Assembly (NCBI RefSeq): GCF_050571805.1
Contig: NZ_CP192219.1
DNA from: Halodesulfovibrio aestuarii
GTDB lineage: Bacteria > Desulfobacterota > Desulfovibrionia > Desulfovibrionales > Desulfovibrionaceae
Length of the DNA stretch: 64,000 bases
Strand: one strand, 5' to 3'
Below the pieces are notes generated by a model. That model had not been told where the DNA came from, ran no database searches, and saw nothing but the letters and a program-made list of their open reading frames with translations. The translations under genes and the position numbers were made by a program. Positions within the stretch are counted from its first letter, which is position 1; each line of letters begins with the position of its first letter. Shown here piece after piece: positions 32,836-42,700 of the stretch.

Positions 32836-35796
32836 CTACCATGCAATAGGCACGCGTACCTTTTGCTTTGCCTTGTTGGTAAAGAGCAGATAGCCATGCT
32901 CTTTACCGTAGAGATAGATATCGCGGGTAATGCGCACGTCTGCCTCGCAATAGGTTGCGATTTCTTCAATTTTTCCTTCTTTCCACCACTTGAGCGCCTG
33001 TAGACCGTCAGCAGTTTTAGGCGCATTAAGCGTTGCAGAACCGAGATTGTCCAACGATACACGGTAATTCAGCCGCTTGCGAATTTCATCAAGCAGATCA
33101 AGCGTCGGTAACGATTTAAGATTGTACTCTGCATAGGCTGAGAGCACCTTATAATCAAAGCGAATTATGTTGAACCCGATGATGCAGTCAAAATCTTTAA
33201 GATGTTCAAGCAGATCGGGCATGTCTTCTTCCATATAATGGATAAACTTGTCTTCCTTGGAATCGTAGAGCACCGCGACTGATACGCGCATAAGATCAGC
33301 GCGATGCCAGCCTCCCACTTCCTGCGCTGAGCGTTGCGTTTCAATGTCGAGCACTGCATAGCGAGTCGAAGACTCAATATTTTGGGGCTCCGCTTGGATT
33401 TCTGGATCAGGAGTTGCTGGATTTGTGTTTTTTTCAGCTTCAACCTTGAGCACCTTCGGCGCAATGCGTGCAGATGTAGCGAGCTGTTGCGGAAGTGGCT
33501 CTACATCAAAGATCTCGTCTGCTGGAGGGGTAAACTCACCCTTAACCATCTCTTCAAGGAGAAAGATGCTGCCCACTTTATCGATTGGGCGATTGCCGGA
33601 ACCACACTTTGGAGAATGCACACAGCTTGGGCAACCGAGCTCACAACCACAATCACGGACAGCCGCGAGAGTTCGTTCAAAAATTTCCTGCGCCATAGTG
33701 AACGCGTGACGTGTCAAACCTGCGCCACCTTCCATGCCGTCGTAAACAAAGACGGCGGGTTTGCCGACCTGAGCATGCATGGGGGTAGAAATGCCGCCAA
33801 GATCGTTGCGGTCTGTAAGTACAAGAATCGGCAGAATCCCAATCATAGCATGTTCAAGGGCATGGATTGCACCCATGAAGTGTAAAAACTCGTCTTCCAC
33901 TTTACGCTGTACGCCCAGAGGCACTTCGAACCAGATGCCTTCTGTTTCAAAAACAAGGGGCGGAAGCTCAAGCGGAGTAATACCGAGTAGCTTACCACCC
34001 TGCACGCTGCGTTTTTCAAAACCGCTGATAATCTCTGTAACACGAAGCTTTCCAAAACAAAGCCGAGTGCCCCATACAATTGTCTGATCAAGAACTTCTA
34101 AGATCTCTGTGCTCTTGTTACAACGGGTACGTGTATAGTAGTTCACACGACCTTTTTTTGCTTTTGCTGTACGAGTACCAAAATCAAGCTCTGTAATTGA
34201 CCATGTCTGGCCTTTATGCAGATACACGGCACCGGGGTGCGTTTCTTTAAATGCTTTAACGCCGTCAACACTCCCGATAATCGTGCCGTCTTCTGATTCT
34301 ATATGGAAAGTGTTTCCTGCACCGCGAAGGTCAACATGTCGATGCGGACGTTTTTTTGCTGCAAAAATCGTTGAGCCTTCAGCATCACGCAAAAGTAATC
34401 CGCACTGTTCAAGTTCATGCGTTGCTGCAACGACTTCCGACTCCTGCATCCATTCTTCGGATATGCGCAGGGTAAGTTCTGCTGCGGCACATTCCAGATG
34501 TCGTTTTAAAATCACAGGATTATGCGGATTCAACACAGCGGATTCTGGCGGACGTGAGAAAAATTCTTTAGGATGCCGCATGAAATATTGATCCAGCGCA
34601 TCTTCACCTGCCACAAGCACCACTGCGGATTCCTGTTTTTTTCGACCTACACGTCCACCACGCTGCATAGTGGACATAATAGACCCCGGATACCCTACAA
34701 GAATACATAAATCGAGCGCACCAATGTCGATACCCAACTCTAAAGCGCTTGTTGAGATAACAGCGAGCAGTTCACCACTGGACATTTTTTGCTCAATTTC
34801 TCTACGTTCTTCCGGCAGAAAACCAGCCCGATATGCGGATATTCTATCCTTGAAAGCGCCGGATTTTTGTCCAGCCCACATGCTGATAAGCTCTGTCATT
34901 TTTCGGGACTGCGTATACACAATAGTTCGCATATTCCGCATCAAAGCAGATTTGAGTAAAGAAATGGCTGCCGAAGAAGGACTCTGATGCGGGTCCATAA
35001 ATACAAAATGCCGTTTCCCCTGCGGCGCACCGCTTTCAGTAATAACCGTCGGAACAATGCCCGTAAGGTTCTCACATAACTCGGCAGGATTTCCAACCGT
35101 CGCAGAACAAAAGATAAATGTCGGAGAAATCCCGTACTGTTTGCATACACGGAGCAACCTGCGAAAAAGTTGTGCCATATGTGAGCCCATAACACCGCGA
35201 TAGGTATGAACTTCATCAACAACAATAAATTGCAGGGATGCAAGAAATTCAATCCATTGCTCGTGGTGCGGGAGGATGGAAAGATGTAGCATCTCCGGAT
35301 TCGTCATCAGCACGGTAGGTGGTTTTGTACGAATTTTTTTTCGAAAATGGGGCGTAGTATCGCCATCATAAATTGCGGCTTCAGGTCGTGCGTCTTTAGG
35401 CCAATGCGCAGTAAGCGATTGGAACGTCTTTAACTGATCCTGCGCCAGTGCCTTCAGGGGAAACAGATACAACCCGCGTGAATCAGGGTCTTGTAAAAAA
35501 CGTTCAATGACGGGCAGGTTGTATACCAGACTTTTTCCGCTTGCCGTCGGCGTCGCCACAACAACGTGCCTACCCGCCCGAATATGATCTGTGGCGAGAG
35601 TCTGGTGTGCATACAGGTAGGTTATACCCTGCATGGCAAGCATATCTTTGATGGCCTGTGCCCATGGGCGACGGTTCTCAGCGTACTGCGCATCCACATC
35701 CGGCAAGGTTTTGTGATACACCACTTGATCGCCAAGACGTTCCGACTTGCGTAATGCGTCTACATATTCCGCTACAATGTCCTTATCCTCTTGCAT
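32836..35796 (-). CDS. DExH helicase with DUF1998, fused to DnaQ-like exonuclease (MrfA-MrfB fusion)
   Basis: A protein of about 986 residues. Its N-terminal two thirds is a superfamily 2 helicase: Walker A ATPTASGKS near residues 81-89, DEVH box near 194-197, motif VI in QRGGRVGRK, then the DUF1998 zinc region CGCELGCPSCVHSPKCG. Residues 813-986 are a DEDD 3'-5' exonuclease of the RNase H fold (DIETQR, IGFNIIRFD, YCEADVRITRDIY). In Bacillus subtilis these are two proteins, MrfA and MrfB, which repair mitomycin C adducts; here they are one chain. Start uncertain: the ATG at 35796 lacks a good ribosome site, and the frame extends up to 35880. Confidence 0.82.
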   Translation of the reverse strand: MQEDKDIVAEYVDALRKSERLGDQVVYHKTLPDVDAQYAENRRPWAQAIKDMLAMQGITYLYAHQTLATDHIRAGRHVVVATPTASGKSLVYNLPVIERFLQDPDSRGLYLFPLKALAQDQLKTFQSLTAHWPKDARPEAAIYDGDTTPHFRKKIRTKPPTVLMTNPEMLHLSILPHHEQWIEFLASLQFIVVDEVHTYRGVMGSHMAQLFRRLLRVCKQYGISPTFIFCSATVGNPAELCENLTGIVPTVITESGAPQGKRHFVFMDPHQSPSSAAISLLKSALMRNMRTIVYTQSRKMTELISMWAGQKSGAFKDRISAYRAGFLPEERREIEQKMSSGELLAVISTSALELGIDIGALDLCILVGYPGSIMSTMQRGGRVGRKKQESAVVLVAGEDALDQYFMRHPKEFFSRPPESAVLNPHNPVILKRHLECAAAELTLRISEEWMQESEVVAATHELEQCGLLLRDAEGSTIFAAKKRPHRHVDLRGAGNTFHIESEDGTIIGSVDGVKAFKETHPGAVYLHKGQTWSITELDFGTRTAKAKKGRVNYYTRTRCNKSTEILEVLDQTIVWGTRLCFGKLRVTEIISGFEKRSVQGGKLLGITPLELPPLVFETEGIWFEVPLGVQRKVEDEFLHFMGAIHALEHAMIGILPILVLTDRNDLGGISTPMHAQVGKPAVFVYDGMEGGAGLTRHAFTMAQEIFERTLAAVRDCGCELGCPSCVHSPKCGSGNRPIDKVGSIFLLEEMVKGEFTPPADEIFDVEPLPQQLATSARIAPKVLKVEAEKNTNPATPDPEIQAEPQNIESSTRYAVLDIETQRSAQEVGGWHRADLMRVSVAVLYDSKEDKFIHYMEEDMPDLLEHLKDFDCIIGFNIIRFDYKVLSAYAEYNLKSLPTLDLLDEIRKRLNYRVSLDNLGSATLNAPKTADGLQALKWWKEGKIEEIATYCEADVRITRDIYLYGKEHGYLLFTNKAKQKVRVPIAW

Positions 35797-36025
35797 AAGC
35801 CCGACAATGCTGTGCACCCTCCCTAAAGTCAATCTGCAAACTATGAAATGACACCAAAAGACAGTCAGACTATCTTTCATGATATTTAAAAGACAAAAAA
35901 ATGCTGTAACATTTTGATTTAATGCTTACTTTCTCTCTTTCAAAACAGAAAAGACAATGCTTGCAAAGCATGAGTATTTCTTTTAGGAACTACGCAAAAG
36001 AGAGCAATAATCGGGGAGAGTGATT

Positions 36026-37732
36026 ATGAAACTTAGACATTTCTTGCTACTGTTTTCTGCAGTAGCAATTCTTTTTGTTACCGCACCAGCGTTTGCTGCT
36101 GATTCAAGCAAAGGTGCTGCTAACTCACAAATTTTTGGATTATGGACACTGGTTCCGCCGCTGGTAGCAATCATCCTTGCATTTATCAGCCGTAACGTTG
36201 TGTTGTCCTTGTTCCTTGGTGTATTCTCCGGTGCAATGATGCTGGAAACTAAAGGTTTCGACATTTACCACGGCATAATTGGTTCTTTCCACCGGGTTTC
36301 CAACGAAATCCTTAGTTCCTTAGCAGACCCATGGAACGCCGGTATCGTATTGCAGTGTCTTGCAATCGGTGGCCTTATTGCAGTTGTATCCAAAATGGGC
36401 GGTACTCTTGCAGTAGCAGAAGCACTTGCAAAAAAAGCAAAAGGGCCACGCAGTGCTCAGTTCTTCACCTGGGTGATGGGACTGGTTATCTTCTTTGATG
36501 ACTACGCAAACTCATTGACCGTAGGCCCTATCATGCGTCCGGTAACTGACCGTATGCGTGTATCTCGCGAAAAATTATCATTCATCATTGATGCAACAGC
36601 AGCTCCTATTGCCGGTATCGCACTTATTTCCACTTGGGTTGCGTACGAAGTTGGTCTTATTAAAGACGGATTCGAACAGATCGGTATCCAGATGAATGCA
36701 TATGGTGCATTCGTTGAAACCATTCCATACCGCTTCTACAACATCTTTATTCTGTTCTTCGTACTCGCAGGCATCTTGCTGCTGCGTGAATTCGGACCAA
36801 TGCTGAAAGCTGAAGAACGTGCACGTAAGCACGGTAAAGTAATTGCCGACAATGCCAACCCAATGGCTTCCGAGGAAACAACTCAACTCGAACCGGGTGC
36901 ACATGTTGTTCCTTCCATCTGGAATGCGATCATTCCAATCGGCATTCTTATTGTGGCAGCATTTCTTGGTTTCTACTTCAACGGCCTCAGCGGTATTGGT
37001 AACGCTGAAGTACTTGCAAAAGTAAACGCTGCTCCATACAGCTTCTATGCTATCCGTCAATGCTTCGGGGCTTCCGACGCCTCTGTAGTACTGTTTCAAG
37101 CTGCTTTGCTTGCGGGAATCGTTGCCATGGCAATGGGTATCTGCAAAAAAATCTTCAGCATCGAAGAAGCAATCACCACATGGATTCTGGGTATCAAATC
37201 CATGAACATCACAGCAGTTATCCTGCTTCTTGCTTGGTCTCTTTCCGGTATCATCAAAGAACTCGGCACTGCTATGTGGCTCGTAAGCGTGCTGTCTGAT
37301 ACGCTGCCAGCATTCCTGTTGCCTTCCATCATCTTTATTCTCGGTTCTATTATCTCCTTCGCGACAGGAACCTCATACGGCACAATGGGTATTCTCATGC
37401 CGTTGGCAATTCCACTCGCATGGGCAATTAACCCGGATCAGGCATACTTGCTCCTCAACGTAGGTGCAGTTCTTACCGGTGCTATCTTCGGTGACCATTG
37501 CTCACCTATCTCCGATACCACCATCCTGTCCTCCATGGGCTCCGCATGTGACCACATTGATCACGTACGTACTCAGCTTACGTATGCAGTAAGCATAGGT
37601 ATCGTTTCCATTCTCTTTGGCTTCCTGCCAGCAGGTCTCGGTCTCTCCCCGATGATTACCCTGCCAGTCGGCCTTGCCGCTGTAGTCGGCATGCTCTACC
37701 TCTTCGGTAAGAGACTGCCGGACGCAAGCTAA
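36026..37732 (+). CDS. Na+/H+ antiporter, NhaC family
   Basis: A 568-residue inner membrane protein with about eleven to twelve hydrophobic segments; the N-terminus (MKLRHFLLLFSAVAILFVTAPAFAA) may be a cleaved signal or a first segment. Family features are FDDYANSLTVGP and FGDHCSPISDTTILSS, plus GTSYGTMGILMPLA, common to NhaC/YtrP-type carriers. Such carriers exchange Na+ or an organic ion for H+, fitting a marine habitat. The ATG at 36026 has GGGGAG upstream; a GTG two codons earlier is an alternative. It is followed by a bidirectional terminator. Confidence 0.9.
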   Translation: MKLRHFLLLFSAVAILFVTAPAFAADSSKGAANSQIFGLWTLVPPLVAIILAFISRNVVLSLFLGVFSGAMMLETKGFDIYHGIIGSFHRVSNEILSSLADPWNAGIVLQCLAIGGLIAVVSKMGGTLAVAEALAKKAKGPRSAQFFTWVMGLVIFFDDYANSLTVGPIMRPVTDRMRVSREKLSFIIDATAAPIAGIALISTWVAYEVGLIKDGFEQIGIQMNAYGAFVETIPYRFYNIFILFFVLAGILLLREFGPMLKAEERARKHGKVIADNANPMASEETTQLEPGAHVVPSIWNAIIPIGILIVAAFLGFYFNGLSGIGNAEVLAKVNAAPYSFYAIRQCFGASDASVVLFQAALLAGIVAMAMGICKKIFSIEEAITTWILGIKSMNITAVILLLAWSLSGIIKELGTAMWLVSVLSDTLPAFLLPSIIFILGSIISFATGTSYGTMGILMPLAIPLAWAINPDQAYLLLNVGAVLTGAIFGDHCSPISDTTILSSMGSACDHIDHVRTQLTYAVSIGIVSILFGFLPAGLGLSPMITLPVGLAAVVGMLYLFGKRLPDAS

Positions 37733-37751
37733 CAGCTTGCCCACTGAATAA

Positions 37752-37792
37752 TAAAAAAAGCCCTCAGCATTTTTGCTGAGGGCTTTTTTTAT
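37752..37792. terminator. Bidirectional terminator between the NhaC gene and hypF
   Basis: AAAAAAAGCCCTCAGCA pairs with TGCTGAGGGCTTTTTTT around TTTT. It separates two convergent genes. Confidence 0.92.
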
Positions 37793-37821
37793 TTACGATG
37801 ACCTGCGGTTGAAAACACTCC

Positions 37822-40161
37822 CTACACCTTCTTATTAAGAAGCCACTGCCTGCCATAAGCAGCTTGCCCGAGCGATATACAACCGTCATTCGGCGGGAGC
37901 TGCGTGTGCTGTATAACCGTTAAACCGAGGGCAACAAGAGCTTTGGGTAACTCCGTTCCTATAGTAAAGCTTTGCATAACACCACCGGACAACGCGATTG
38001 TAGAAATGCCTGTTTCGCTTGCCATGCATGCTACGAGACGGGCGCAGCCTTGGACAAGCCCAAGATGAAATTTACGAGCTATTATGCCGGTATCTATACC
38101 TTGCAGCCAATCCTGATAGCACTGCAAAAACAGATGCACACTGTCTAGTTCAACAATCTCACCTGTTTTCTTAAACGGACATTCGTAGGCTTCTGTTACT
38201 GTAAGGTCTTGCGCGTCTTCGAGAAGAATGGCGGCTTCGCCTTCGTAGGTGACGGTATGACAAATACCAAGCATGGCTGAAACGGCGTCAAATAGCCGTC
38301 CGCAAGATGATGTAAGCGGTGTGTTGATGTTACGTTCCAAAAGCTGTGGTAAAAATAGAGACTGTTGACTGAATACGCTCTGCCAAGTCCATTCTTTGTC
38401 AGATTTTTTGATGCCGGCGTTCCAAAGAATCCCCTGCGCTATCCTCCATGGTTCGTGGATTGCGGTCTCACCACCGGGAAGCGGAATATGTGCCAGTCTG
38501 CCGAGTCTGCTATGCTCAAGTGTTTCGTTGTTGATGCAAAGCAGCTCGCCACCCCATATAGTACCATCTTCACCGTATCCGGTTCCGTCCAAACCAAGCC
38601 CCAGAGCGGTTCCGGTGAATTTGTTTTCTGCCAGCACACTGAAGATATGCGCGGCATGATGCTGAAGCCCGAGCACTGGAATGTTATGCTCTTCTCCGTA
38701 ATCACGGGCAAATCGGGTTGTCATGTAATCAGGATGCAAATCGTGAACAACTGCTTCGGCCGTTACTTCCAGAATCTGCGGTAAAAACTCAGCTATCTCT
38801 TCGTAGAAGGAGTAAACTTCAAGATTCTGCATATCGCCAATATGCTGCGACACAAAGGCTTCGTTGTCACGGGTATAACAAAGCGTATTTTTAAGTTCCG
38901 GACCTACGCCCAGTACGGACGGCGCGTTGTCTGCCATAAAAACAGGACGCGGCGCAAACCCTCTGGCACGGCGAAAAAATTGTGGTTTTGCTGTATCTTC
39001 TTGTACACGGACAACAGAATCATCCACCCGTACAAGAATATCTCGGTTATGAAGTAAAAAGACATCTGCAAGAGGGTGCAAGCGCTTAAGTGCTTCGCGG
39101 TTACCAAGCGCAATGGGTTCACTGCTCATGTTGCCAGAAGTCATGACAAGCACAGGCAGTTCACATGTTTGCTGAGCAAAGTATTTGAAAAGAATATGAT
39201 GCAGTGGTGTATACGGAAGCATTATGCCGACGTACTGCGTGCCCGGATTGAGCGCTTTTGCAATGGGGGCATCACAACGTTGTCTGCATAAAACAATAGG
39301 GCGTTCTTTGGAGAGCAGGAGATGTTCTTCCTCCTCAGTGATATCTGCTATGGCACGGGCAGTTTCAATGTCCCTTACCATAACGGCTAGCGGCTTGCCC
39401 CAACGATTTTTACGTGTACGCAACGTCTCAATGGCCTGCTGCCCCTGAGCACCAGTTGCCATACAAACGAGATGGAATCCGCCAAGCCCCTTAACAGCGG
39501 CGATACGGCCTGTTGCTAAGGCTTCTGCAGTTTGTATAATAGCTTTTGTGCCCCGACATTGCTCGACACCATCCTGCGTTGTAAGCCACACGTATGGGCC
39601 ACAGACATCACATGCATTAGGTTGTGCATGAAAACGCCTGTCCAGCGGGTCTTCATATTCTGTTTTACAATCAGAACACAACGGGAAGCAAGACATTGAG
39701 GTCTTTGCTCTATCATAAGGAATAGATTTGGTGATGGTGTAACGCGGCCCGCAATTGGTACAATTAGTAAAAGGGTATTCGAACCTGCGGTTTTCCGGAT
39801 CGAAAATGTCACGCAAGCAATCATCGCAGGTGGCAACATCTGCACTAATAAGGACTCGATTGCCCTTTTTACCTTCACTTGCCAAAATTTTAAACTCTGT
39901 TTCCCCGTCTACAATGGGAAGTTCATCCTCTGTTTTAGAGGTGACTTCCGCCAGTGGCGGCAGTTTGTCTTCCAAGTCGAATGCGAAACCAGCTAGTGTT
40001 CTCTCGTCCCCCTGCACTTCAATGAATACTCCATCAGAAGTATTACTAACAGTACCAGTAACCTTGTTTTCCAAGGCAATTCGATACACGAATGGACGAA
40101 ACCCAACACCCTGAACCTGACCAGTAATGATATAGCGCTTGCGGCGTGCACGATGAGTCAT
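37822..40161 (-). CDS. hypF: Carbamoyltransferase HypF
   Basis: A 779-residue hydrogenase maturation factor that makes the cyanide ligands of the [NiFe] site from carbamoyl phosphate, passing a carbamoyl group to HypE. Domains in order: acylphosphatase (about 8-95; GQVQGVGFRPFVYRIA), two Cys4 zinc fingers (CDDCLRDI...CTNCGPR; CSDCKTEY...CDVCGP), a YrdC-like domain (about 200-380) and a Kae1-like ATPase (LGLQHHAAH; GLDGTGYGEDG; ALSGGVMQ). No other hyp gene is adjacent. It implies [NiFe] hydrogenases elsewhere in the genome. Confidence 0.97.
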   Translation of the reverse strand: MTHRARRKRYIITGQVQGVGFRPFVYRIALENKVTGTVSNTSDGVFIEVQGDERTLAGFAFDLEDKLPPLAEVTSKTEDELPIVDGETEFKILASEGKKGNRVLISADVATCDDCLRDIFDPENRRFEYPFTNCTNCGPRYTITKSIPYDRAKTSMSCFPLCSDCKTEYEDPLDRRFHAQPNACDVCGPYVWLTTQDGVEQCRGTKAIIQTAEALATGRIAAVKGLGGFHLVCMATGAQGQQAIETLRTRKNRWGKPLAVMVRDIETARAIADITEEEEHLLLSKERPIVLCRQRCDAPIAKALNPGTQYVGIMLPYTPLHHILFKYFAQQTCELPVLVMTSGNMSSEPIALGNREALKRLHPLADVFLLHNRDILVRVDDSVVRVQEDTAKPQFFRRARGFAPRPVFMADNAPSVLGVGPELKNTLCYTRDNEAFVSQHIGDMQNLEVYSFYEEIAEFLPQILEVTAEAVVHDLHPDYMTTRFARDYGEEHNIPVLGLQHHAAHIFSVLAENKFTGTALGLGLDGTGYGEDGTIWGGELLCINNETLEHSRLGRLAHIPLPGGETAIHEPWRIAQGILWNAGIKKSDKEWTWQSVFSQQSLFLPQLLERNINTPLTSSCGRLFDAVSAMLGICHTVTYEGEAAILLEDAQDLTVTEAYECPFKKTGEIVELDSVHLFLQCYQDWLQGIDTGIIARKFHLGLVQGCARLVACMASETGISTIALSGGVMQSFTIGTELPKALVALGLTVIQHTQLPPNDGCISLGQAAYGRQWLLNKKV

Positions 40162-40399
40162 GCGAAACTATACCGCAAACATAAGGGAGAGAAAAGAGAA
40201 GGCGCTAACCAAATCTAACTATTATAATTTTACCAAAATTGTACTCCTAGTAACATGCTGCAATAGTTTACAATAGCACTACACCAACAATTGAAAGTAG
40301 CGTACAGCTAGAATTGATCACCTCAGAACACTTGAATATTCTTGTAACGTCGGATACCTGATAAATCTCTTTTGAACAATTTTGTAGTATGGAGAAACT

Positions 40400-40969
40400 A
40401 TGGCGACTGAAAAATTAGGAAATCGCATTCGCAAGTTTAGGGAAGAGCGCGGTTTAAGCCGTGCTGAACTTGCTGAAAATGCAGATTTAACAGAACTTTT
40501 TGTGACAGCATTAGAGGAAGAAGACTTATATCCTTCCATTGCTCCATTACAGAAAATTGCCCGAGCACTCGGCGTTCGCCTTGGAACGTTCATGGATGAT
40601 GAAATTTCTGTTGATCCGCTGATAGTACGTAAAGCCTGCCGCGAGGCAGACCTTACCATGCAAAAAGCTGGTGACAAAAGTCCTAGCTTTCTGTTTCACT
40701 CTTTAGGCAAAGGCAAAACTGACCGTAATATGGAACCGTTTTTTGTCCATATTACTCCGGAAGCAGAAGAAGACCGCAAAATTTCTTCACATCAAGGTGA
40801 AGAATTTATCGTTGTCACTTCCGGCAAGCTACTTATACGTTATGGCAAAGAGGAACACATTCTCGAAGCCGGCGACAGTGCCTATTTTAACTCCATTGTT
40901 CCGCATTACGTAGGTGCAGCTGATGGTGAAGAAGCAGAAATCTACGCAGTAATCTACTACCCTGACTAG
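40400..40969 (+). CDS. XRE-family regulator with cupin domain
   Basis: A 189-residue two-domain protein. Residues 1-70 form a lambda-repressor type helix-turn-helix (GNRIRKFREERGLSRAELAENADLTELFVTALEE), and residues 110-185 form a cupin barrel (HQGEEFIVVTSGKLLIRYGKEEHILEAGDSAYFNSIVPHYV). Such proteins repress catabolic or fatty-acid-activation operons and sense an effector with the cupin. It precedes the acyl-CoA ligase by 8 bases, with the ligase ribosome site overlapping its stop codon, so it probably controls this operon itself. Confidence 0.88.
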   Translation: MATEKLGNRIRKFREERGLSRAELAENADLTELFVTALEEEDLYPSIAPLQKIARALGVRLGTFMDDEISVDPLIVRKACREADLTMQKAGDKSPSFLFHSLGKGKTDRNMEPFFVHITPEAEEDRKISSHQGEEFIVVTSGKLLIRYGKEEHILEAGDSAYFNSIVPHYVGAADGEEAEIYAVIYYPD

Positions 40970-40977
40970 GAAATTCC

Positions 40978-42627
40978 ATGCCAGCATTCGAACTTCGCGA
41001 AAAGACCCTTGGTCAGATTCTTGATGAAACCATTACAAAGTATCCGGAAAACGATGCTGTTGTATATGTAGACCGTGACTACAGGCAGACCTACAAAGAA
41101 TTTGGCAAGGTGGTTGATGATCTGGCGCAAGGGCTTATGGCTCTTGGTGTCCAACGGGGCGAAAAAGTTGCTGTATGGGCAACAAACGTTCCGTACTGGG
41201 TTGCACTACAGTTTGCCACAGCAAAAATTGGTGCCATCCTGCTAACCGTAAATACCAACTACCGTAAAAGCGAACTAGAATACCTGCTATCTCAGTCTGA
41301 GTGCGAAAACCTGTTCATTATGGACGGCTACCGCGACCATGACTTTGTTCAGACTATCTACGACATGGTTCCGGAATTACGCAATCAACCTCGCGGTAAA
41401 CTTAATGTAGACAAGCTGCCGTTTTTGAAACGCGTGATGTTCCTTGGTGTTGAAAAACATCGCGGAATGTACTCCATTCCGGAAATCATGGCGATGAAAG
41501 CAATGGTATCCGAAGACGAATATCAGGAGCGGCAGGACTCCCTTTCTCCATACGACGTGGTGAATATGCAGTACACGTCAGGAACTACAGGGTTCCCTAA
41601 AGGGGTTATGCTTACACACGTCGGTATTGGTCTAAACGGCTATTGGATTGGTGCAAACCAGAACTTTACCCACAAAGACAGACTTTGTCTGCCTGTTCCG
41701 CTGTTCCACTGCTTTGGTTGCGTACTCGGCGTTCTCGCCGCCGTAAACCATGGTGCAGCACTTGTGATTCTGGAAAACTTTTCACCAATGCACATCATGG
41801 CCTCTGTAGATCAGGAACGATGTACCGCACTTTACGGGGTACCGACAATGTTTCTTGCGGTACTTGAGCACAAGCTGTTCTCCAAGTTCGACTACTCTTC
41901 ACTCCGCACTGGTATTATGGCTGGTTCCATTTGTCCGGAACCGCTCATGAAACGTGCTATCGAAGACATGAACATGACTGAAGTAACTATCTGCTACGGT
42001 CTCACAGAAGGGTCTCCGGTAATGACCCAGACTTTACCGCATGACAGCTTTGAGCGCCGCACACAGAGTGTCGGCAAAAAAATGCCGGGTATTGAAGTGC
42101 GCATTGTTGATCCTGAAACAGGTGAAGAATGTCCACGCGGAACGCAGGGCGAAGTTGTCTGCCGCGGCTACAACGTAATGAAAGGCTATTACGCACAGCC
42201 GGAAGCCACAGCAGCAGCTATCGATAAAGATAACTGGCTGCATTCAGGGGACCTCGGAGTAATGGATGAAGACGGCTATGTAGTTATCACTGGCCGTATC
42301 AAAGACATGATTATCCGTGGCGGCGAGAATATCTACCCGCGTGAGATTGAAGAATTCCTCTACGGGATGGAAGGAATACTCGACGTACAGGTTGTCGGTG
42401 TCCCAAGCCGCAAATACGGTGAAGAAGTTGCCGCCTTTATTATCAATAAAGAAGGCTACGATATAGCACCGGAAGATGTACGCGATTACTGCCGTGGACA
42501 GATTGCATGGCACAAGGTTCCACGGCACATTGCTTTTGTAAAAGAATATCCGATGACAGCCTCTGGCAAAATTCAGAAATTCAAACTTCGTGAAGACTCT
42601 GAAAAATACTTCGGTGAAATTAAATAA
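40978..42627 (+). CDS. AMP-dependent acyl-CoA synthetase
   Basis: A 549-residue ANL-superfamily ligase that adenylates a carboxylic acid and transfers it to CoA. The P-loop-like motif YTSGTTGFPKGVMLTH, motif YGLTEGSP, the hinge TGRIKDMIIRGGENIYPREIEE and the terminal catalytic Lys in TASGKIQKFKLRE are intact. Resemblance is to medium/long-chain fatty acyl-CoA synthetases; the substrate is not shown. Coupled with the XRE-cupin gene, suggesting fatty-acid or similar acid activation under effector control. Confidence 0.88.
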   Translation: MPAFELREKTLGQILDETITKYPENDAVVYVDRDYRQTYKEFGKVVDDLAQGLMALGVQRGEKVAVWATNVPYWVALQFATAKIGAILLTVNTNYRKSELEYLLSQSECENLFIMDGYRDHDFVQTIYDMVPELRNQPRGKLNVDKLPFLKRVMFLGVEKHRGMYSIPEIMAMKAMVSEDEYQERQDSLSPYDVVNMQYTSGTTGFPKGVMLTHVGIGLNGYWIGANQNFTHKDRLCLPVPLFHCFGCVLGVLAAVNHGAALVILENFSPMHIMASVDQERCTALYGVPTMFLAVLEHKLFSKFDYSSLRTGIMAGSICPEPLMKRAIEDMNMTEVTICYGLTEGSPVMTQTLPHDSFERRTQSVGKKMPGIEVRIVDPETGEECPRGTQGEVVCRGYNVMKGYYAQPEATAAAIDKDNWLHSGDLGVMDEDGYVVITGRIKDMIIRGGENIYPREIEEFLYGMEGILDVQVVGVPSRKYGEEVAAFIINKEGYDIAPEDVRDYCRGQIAWHKVPRHIAFVKEYPMTASGKIQKFKLREDSEKYFGEIK

Positions 42628-42639
42628 CGTTACCTATGA

Positions 42640-42674
42640 AAAAGGGTGGAGCACATGCTCCACCTTTTTTTTTT
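42640..42674. terminator. Bidirectional terminator between the acyl-CoA synthetase and the cytochrome fusion gene
   Basis: AAGGGTGGAGCA and TGCTCCACCTT form a 20-base palindrome with A and T tracts (T10 on the plus side). The two genes converge here. Confidence 0.92.
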
Positions 42675-42700
42675 ATGTACTACGTCAGAGGCAACTCTTA

